From NCBI GenBank assembly GCA_002284615.2, contig MU069605.1, positions 370,468 through 380,726 of the forward strand: a DNA stretch of 10,259 nt, in the 5' to 3' direction. The first letter of the stretch is position 1; each line of letters begins with the position of its first letter. Below the pieces are notes generated by a model. That model was not told where the DNA came from, searched no databases, and saw only the letters and a program-made list of their open reading frames with translations. Source of the DNA: Dunaliella salina (Eukaryota; Chlorophyta; Chlorophyceae; Chlamydomonadales; Dunaliellaceae). This document shows positions 6,621 through 10,259 of the stretch, in pieces. Made by a program: the position numbers and the translations under genes.

Positions 6621-7269
6621 TTAATTGGTGCGCCCCATAGGCTAAGATGATGGGGGTACGCACACTTAGCAACACTGCCAAGCCTTGACAGGTACGTGCG
6701 CGAATCGATGCATTAAAGAATTAAATTGAAGGCCAGGAGTTAAACAATTTGTGTGGAGAAGATCTAGAACAAAGACCAAGCCTAAGCTGACTCTTGTAAG
6801 GCACACTTAAAGGAGAATTGAGATGTAAGGCCAAGGCAGAAAATGCATGGCTCACTGTAAAAGGGAGCCTGCTTTTTCAACGTTATGCTCTGTACATGGA
6901 AAGCATGGCATGACACAGTGTGGCGCAGAATGAGCGTGTGAAATTGACCATGTGCGCACAAGAACCGTATGCTGTGCATTGGTGCGCACTCCTTGTTCAA
7001 CTTCATCGTAAACAAAACTGCGCCCCCTGACAGGCACATGCGTAGTGCACAGGCGTCCATGCGCGTTGATGTAATGGGAGGTACTGAATGAGTGTGTGCG
7101 CGGGCCATACTTGTTTGTGTGACGTGCGTAACACTCAGCAACAGATGATGCTCAGCAACAGTCAATGTCTTGCATCCTGACAGCGAAATCGACAAGCTCT
7201 AGCCTACAGTGAGACAGGGAAGTAGACATTCCTCTTTGCAGGTGTAGTCCCGGGGATTTCAACGAGCCT

Positions 7270-7402
7270 AGCAGCAGCAATATACATGGGTGACACCACA
7301 AGCAGAACCAGTAGCATAAGCTGGAGCAACAGCACCAGCAGGGGCAGCAGCACAAGCTGAAGAAGCAGCACAAGCAGAAGCAGCAGCTTTGCGGCCAGCA
7401 GC
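7270..7402 (+). repeat. AGC-rich imperfect trinucleotide stretch
   Basis: Many AGC/GCA triplets are interspersed with ACA and AGA, e.g. GCAGCAGCACAAGC. It is inside the UROS B-C intron. On the minus strand it translates to a run of Cys and Leu because the exon B frame reads past its donor, which is not a real protein. Confidence 0.8.
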
Positions 7403-7454
7403 TATCTCCGGCAGCACATGATTCGAGTTTTAGTATACAAGATGCTGCACTTGC

Positions 7455-7583
7455 CTTGTCTTTGGCCGTTTCTAAGCCTGCCAGGGATACCCAGGCCTTG
7501 ACTGCAGAGGGAGAGCCAAACGTCACAATATCTGCAGCTAGCGCCTTTCCTAGAAGGTCCTCAGGCGCGCTCGAGACACCACG
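7455..7583 (-). CDS. UROS: Uroporphyrinogen-III synthase, internal exon (B)
   Basis: A 43-codon exon that starts at 7583 after a CCTGACTTGCAG acceptor and ends at 7455 before a GC donor. It encodes RGVSSAPEDLLGKALAADIV, then TFGSPSAVKAWVSLAGLETA and KDK. The F-x-SPSAV-x-AW block is one of the best-conserved UROS signatures, and the distance from it to exon C's CIGxT block matches the plant-type enzyme as I recall it. Joined to exon A (TYDT|RGVSSAPEDLL) the length between TYDT and the helix before IVTF is also as expected with no gap. An open frame continues past both ends of the exon (7691 to 7152), but the flanks carry no UROS sequence. Confidence 0.9.
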
Positions 7584-8090
7584 CTGCAAGTCAGGTGGGC
7601 AGTGCAAAGAGCACATGGCAAGAGTATATATAGAGGTAGGCAGTGCATCGAGTGTATATGGATAAGAACTGTGTATATAAGAGCTCGTCAATAGGTATCC
7701 AATGCACTTTTGGGTGCAACAGTGCGCAAATGGGCAAGTTTCATTGTTACATAATGCTGTTCAAAATTGATGCTTGTTTGCTTGGGTTAGCGGAGGGGGC
7801 CAGCCACGGGGGCGAACTCAGCACGAGGGCTTAGATCTTAGAAAAACCACACCAGTTGGCACAGAAGGTGATCTGTATAAGAGATCCGTGGAAAGAGGAA
7901 AGCTTCGTGCTACAGCAAGTGAGAATTTGCGCCAAATTGGAAAGGTTCCGGTCTAGTGCTGCATACCTTGGGGCAGGCTACTAAAGGAATCTAAGCTTGA
8001 TTGCCACTCGTGTCGCACCTATGTGGGCAGAATGCAGAAAGTAGGTTTTTGGGGTCCTAGTTCGACCCCCTCATGGAAAAGATGATAGCA

Positions 8091-8124
8091 GTGTGCGTGC
8101 GTGCGTGCGCGCGTGCATGCGCGT

Positions 8125-8198
<74 letters not shown>
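8091..8198 (+). repeat. GTGC-rich tract plus (CA)36 microsatellite
   Basis: GTGC/GCGC units at 8091-8125 pass directly into an uninterrupted (CA)n run at 8126-8198. Purine and pyrimidine alternate without a single exception over all 108 bp. Frames here give His-Thr repeats and are not coding. Confidence 0.97.
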
Positions 8199-8200
<2 letters not shown>

Positions 8201-8429
8201 ACTTCACCTTCTGACCTCTCTGCCACAAAAGAGTGCAGAGATCACAAGCTTTCAAAGCACATCAACAAAAGGTTCATGATTTGATTTTTTACATTAAGAA
8301 GTACGTGAATGGCCATGTCTGGTAAGAAGAAGAAAATGAGAATCACAGAGGCAGTGGAGTCATTATCACAACCCTCTGATGAAAGCAGTCTAATGTGGTT
8401 CACATTTGTGATCAATCCAATTTAGGAGT

Positions 8430-8542
8430 AGGGTTGGGTAAAAGGGTTGAACATGTGGCAAAAGAGGGTCAAAGAGCTTCTTTCTTTTTAGCCCTCTTTG
8501 AAGCCTCATTTGCCTACTTCTCAACCCTCTTTGCGCAACCCT
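8430..8542. repeat. Imperfect foldback sequence
   Basis: The outer arms, AGGGTTGGGTAAAAGGGTTGA from 8430 and its partner ending at 8542 (CTCAACCCTCTTTGCGCAACC-like), pair imperfectly. An inner perfect 8-bp stem, TCAAAGAG (8469-8476) with CTCTTTGA (8494-8501), closes the centre. Related direct copies AACCCTCTG...GCAGTC lie at 8370-8390 and 8537-8557 (17 of 21 alike). Confidence 0.5.
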
Positions 8543-8748
8543 CTGCTTCATGCAGTCAAAACCAGGCACACTCTGTGATCTCTTGCCCTTCTCAATTGCA
8601 ATTTCACTAAGACGTGAACGTGTTGCGTGCACCCGCCCTTCTGTGACCACAAGCCTTAAATTCACAATGAGGATTGTGAACATCACAAGCAGCCTTCCAA
8701 CAGCTGCACCTTCCGGCCTAGAGCTGTTCAAGACTCAAAGATTTTTGA

Positions 8749-8787
8749 ACAATCGACAACAACCTGGAGTGCCAGATTGTCGATTGT
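8749..8787. repeat. 11-bp perfect inverted repeat
   Basis: ACAATCGACAA (8749-8759) is the exact reverse complement of TTGTCGATTGT (8777-8787), with a 17-nt loop. It could form a hairpin in the UROS pre-mRNA. No function is evident. Confidence 0.85.
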
Positions 8788-9171
8788 CAAGCCCTCTGAA
8801 GGAAAAAAGACCCCTTGGACTACCGCATGACACCCCACTGATGGACCCCTGTCCATCCCCATTATCATGAGGGACAAGTGTAAGGGGTGGGAGGGGAAGC
8901 TGGAGCCAGGCGCTCTCCCTTCCCATCCCAGTGCCAGCAGGTACGGGCATGATCAAGCAGCTCGCCAACTCTCGAACCCTTCCTACCTGTCGACATACTT
9001 ATTACATCAAAATGGCAAACGATGCAACCTGGCTTCAGACACATTCAAATCTTGACCATGTGCCAGGGAGTCGCTGTGCAAGAGGAGGCCCCGAGCTGCC
9101 AGGTTCAGCCCCATTGAACCCTTACAGAGCTTTTACTATACGGCTTGATCGATCCATGCACCCATCCGCAC

Positions 9172-9281
9172 CGTGTCATAGGTGTCCATCCTGTCGACCT
9201 GGAACCCGCTGGCTTGCAGGCTGTCTTGTAGATCTGTACTAGCCTTGCAGGATGCTGGGTACAGGACCCTGTCTGAGCCAC
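9172..9281 (-). CDS. UROS: Uroporphyrinogen-III synthase, internal exon (A)
   Basis: On the minus strand this exon encodes GGSDRVLYPASCKASTDLQD, then SLQASGFQVDRMDTYDT, ending at ACG (9172) before a GTGCGG donor. The RVLYPAS-x-KA block, the following helix and V-x-R-x-x-TYDT are a classic stretch of the second half of UROS. Two acceptors 9 nt apart fit, ATGCAG| (exon start 9281) and GGCTCAG| (start 9272); both leave the same phase, so the choice adds or removes three residues. Staying in frame past the donor gives only RMGAWIDQAV and a stop. Earlier exons (N-terminal domain and any plastid transit peptide) are not in the window. The exon start is embedded in the last unit of a tandem array that repeats it several times upstream. 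Confidence 0.9.
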
Positions 9282-9720
9282 CTGCATGAGCACGAGTCAG
9301 GGAGTACCGAGCCACCGGCATGAGCAGTCTGTCTGAGCCACTTGCATGAGCACAAGTTAGGGACGACTGAAGTACAGCCGATCAGCCAGAGCCTTAGGCT
9401 GTAAACCAACCCCTCGTAACCCTCGTACAGGACCCTGTCTGAGCCACCTGCGTGAACACGAGTCAGGGTGTATTGAGCCACCTGCATGAGCGCAAGCTGG
9501 GAACAACTAAAGTTCTGCCAAGCAGCCAGAGTCTTGGGCTGCAGGCCAACCCCCCGTAACCCTTGTCGCCCTGTACCAGGACCCTGTCTGAGCCACCTGC
9601 ATGAACGCAAGTCAGGGAGTCCTGAGCTACCTGAATGGGCAGCCTGTCGGCGCCACCTGCATGAGCAGTGTGCCTAAGCCACCTGCATGACCGCAAGTCA
9701 GGGGGGTGTTGAAGTATTGG
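9262..9720 (-). repeat. Higher-order tandem array containing copies of the exon A acceptor
   Basis: A 17-bp core (plus strand GAGCCACCTGCATGAGC and variants) occurs nine times, starting at 9275, 9309, 9335, 9441, 9475, 9590, 9624, 9650 and 9676. The steps are 34, 26, 106, 34, 115, 34, 26 and 26 bp, so a 26/34-bp substructure sits in a larger unit of about 150-166 bp. The longer block ACAGGACCCTGTCTGAGCC begins at 9261, 9427 and (as CCAGG...) 9576. On the gene's strand each large unit carries CATGCAGGTGGCTCAGACAG followed by GGTCCTG, which is exon A's acceptor and first codons. Long minus-strand frames through the array (CRWLRQ, HAGGSDRVL repeats) are by-products. Confidence 0.9.
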
Positions 9721-10019
9721 CTTTGCAGGACGAGATGTTAAGAGCAAAGTGGTTCAGCGTCCCAGCTGGTGTGGGCCATGAGGAGTAGGGGGGCAGGGCA
9801 CAGCACTCCTGCAGGGCCATCTGTATGAACCCTTACATGTCCTCTTTGAACACACCCCATGGTATTTCTCCACAGGGAAAAAGTGCATTTTTGTTTCCAA
9901 TGACAGGGTGTCAGGATGTGTCTGCTTAGAGTAACAAAGAACTTCATTTTTTCTTCATGAACTAATTGCTTTTACCGGGGAGGTTAGCAGTAGTAACACT
10001 GTAGCCTTGCACACATCAT
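9721..10019. other. Intronic or upstream spacer, no feature recognised
   Basis: Sequence between the two tandem arrays. I searched the minus strand for the expected preceding UROS exon (the region before the RVLYPAS block) and did not find one, so the intron before exon A appears to continue to the window edge or beyond. Confidence 0.5.
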
Positions 10020-10064
10020 CAGCAGGAGATGCCACGACGCCATGGGGATAGGCATCCACCGCTT

Positions 10065-10259
10065 GACATCTGCAGGGGAGCACTCATGGGCATACGAGGT
10101 GTTGAGCGCTGACCTTGCCCGCCCAGCAGGAGAGCACTCATGTGCATACAAGGTGTTGAGCGCTGGCCTTGTTTGACCAGCAGGAGGGCACATATGGGCA
10201 TGTGAAGTGTTGAGTGCTGGCCTTGTTTGACCAGCAGGAGGGCACACATGGGCATGTGA
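10065..10259. repeat. 54-bp minisatellite, cut by the right edge
   Basis: Units begin at 10080, 10134, 10188 and 10242, exactly 54 bp apart, with recurring blocks GTGTTGAGCGCTGGCCTTG and CCAGCAGGAG. A partial unit precedes at about 10065-10079. On the minus strand 54 bp equals 18 codons, and two frames are open through it; one reads CPPAGQTRPALNTSHAHM per unit. Substitutions between units are not obviously biased to silent sites, so a non-coding minisatellite is the simpler reading. Confidence 0.92.

Larger units (their letters stand above)
6480..7454 (-). other. UROS: UROS intron between exons B and C, GC-AG type
   Basis: The donor is AAG|GCAAGT (7449-7457 on the minus strand) and the acceptor TTATGCAG ends at 6480. 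Only this GC donor keeps the B-C junction in frame with the expected family spacing; the nearest GT (in GCAAGTGCAG) would shift the frame. AG|GCAAGT is the strong context typical of GC donors. The 975-bp intron contains repeat R4 at its 3' end and an AGC-rich stretch near its 5' end. The remaining part (6621-7269) shows several GTGCGC-containing motifs and a 137-codon minus-strand open frame with no recognisable content. Confidence 0.75.
7584..9171 (-). other. UROS: UROS intron between exons A and B
   Basis: The donor GTGCGG follows ACG at 9172, and the acceptor CTTGCAG ends at 7584; both ends are phase 0. At about 1.59 kb it is long for an alga. It holds the alternating purine-pyrimidine tract, a foldback structure at 8430-8542 and a short hairpin at 8749-8787. 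The rest (7611-8090, 8199-8429, 8560-8748, 8790-9150) shows short open frames only, with no coding motif. Confidence 0.75.

Noticed and set aside
6782..7195. 137-codon minus-strand open frame.
   Set aside because: No family motif, inside the UROS B-C intron, and His/Cys/Ser-rich in a way that follows local GTGC/GCAC composition.
7152..7454. Cys-rich minus-strand stretch that could be mistaken for a metallothionein or Cys-rich secreted protein.
   Set aside because: It is the exon B frame read past its splice donor into an AGC-rich intron stretch. The Cys codons come from TGC triplets.
8051..8069. GGGGTC/GACCCC hairpin with a GTTCGACCC B-box-like loop beside the CA repeat, perhaps a second SINE.
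   Set aside because: The presumed T-stem does not pair as in a tRNA, and no further tRNA-like sequence or target duplication is visible.
8073..8284. Two plus-strand frames rich in His-Thr.
   Set aside because: Translation of the (CA)n microsatellite.
9275..9692. Nine 17-bp repeats with spacers, superficially like a CRISPR array.
   Set aside because: The spacers are themselves repeated, the steps vary between 26, 34 and over 100 bp, and the context is a eukaryotic intron.
9239..9747. Minus-strand frames with repeated CRWLRQ and HAGGSDRVL motifs.
   Set aside because: Translation of the intronic tandem array in several frames. The motifs are copies of the acceptor region of exon A.

Overview
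This looks like nuclear DNA from a eukaryote, most likely a green alga. The evidence is a split gene for a plant-type tetrapyrrole enzyme, a GTGCGG splice donor, long introns full of repeats, and many decayed retrotransposon pieces. The species cannot be named from sequence alone. There is no sign of bacterial gene organisation.

Right half (6040-10259, minus strand): three exons encode the C-terminal part of uroporphyrinogen-III synthase (UROS, HemD), the enzyme that closes the tetrapyrrole ring for haem and chlorophyll. Exon A is 9172-9281, exon B is 7455-7583 and the last exon C is 6327-6479, stop included. They join in phase 0 into one continuous family-like sequence. The A-B intron has a GTGCGG donor and holds a 108-bp alternating purine-pyrimidine tract and foldback DNA. 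The B-C intron has a GC-AG boundary (AAG|GCAAGT) and holds an AGC-rich stretch and a dispersed repeat next to the acceptor. Upstream of exon A lies a higher-order tandem array whose units carry copies of exon A's own acceptor and first codons, then a 54-bp minisatellite that runs off the window. The N-terminal exons lie beyond the right edge.

Middle (4390-5885): a 221-bp hAT-like MITE with terminal inverted repeats and an imperfect 8-bp target duplication; a short tRNA-like SINE fragment with a (CTTAC)n tail and a near-perfect 10-bp target duplication; and an unrecognised exon-like segment on the minus strand.

Left half (405-4069): a graveyard of non-LTR retrotransposon pieces. Two minus-strand reverse transcriptase copies (I, 745-2189; II, 2701-3459) are broken by stops and frameshifts. 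A plus-strand piece of another ORF is split in two (2307-2654 and 3601-3903), apparently by the insertion that brought copy II. A small repeat family (R1-R4) is scattered through this region and into the UROS intron. The left edge has a (TG)n microsatellite and an unidentified minus-strand open frame at 46-333.

Family assignments rest on motif recognition by eye. No database or structure search was run.
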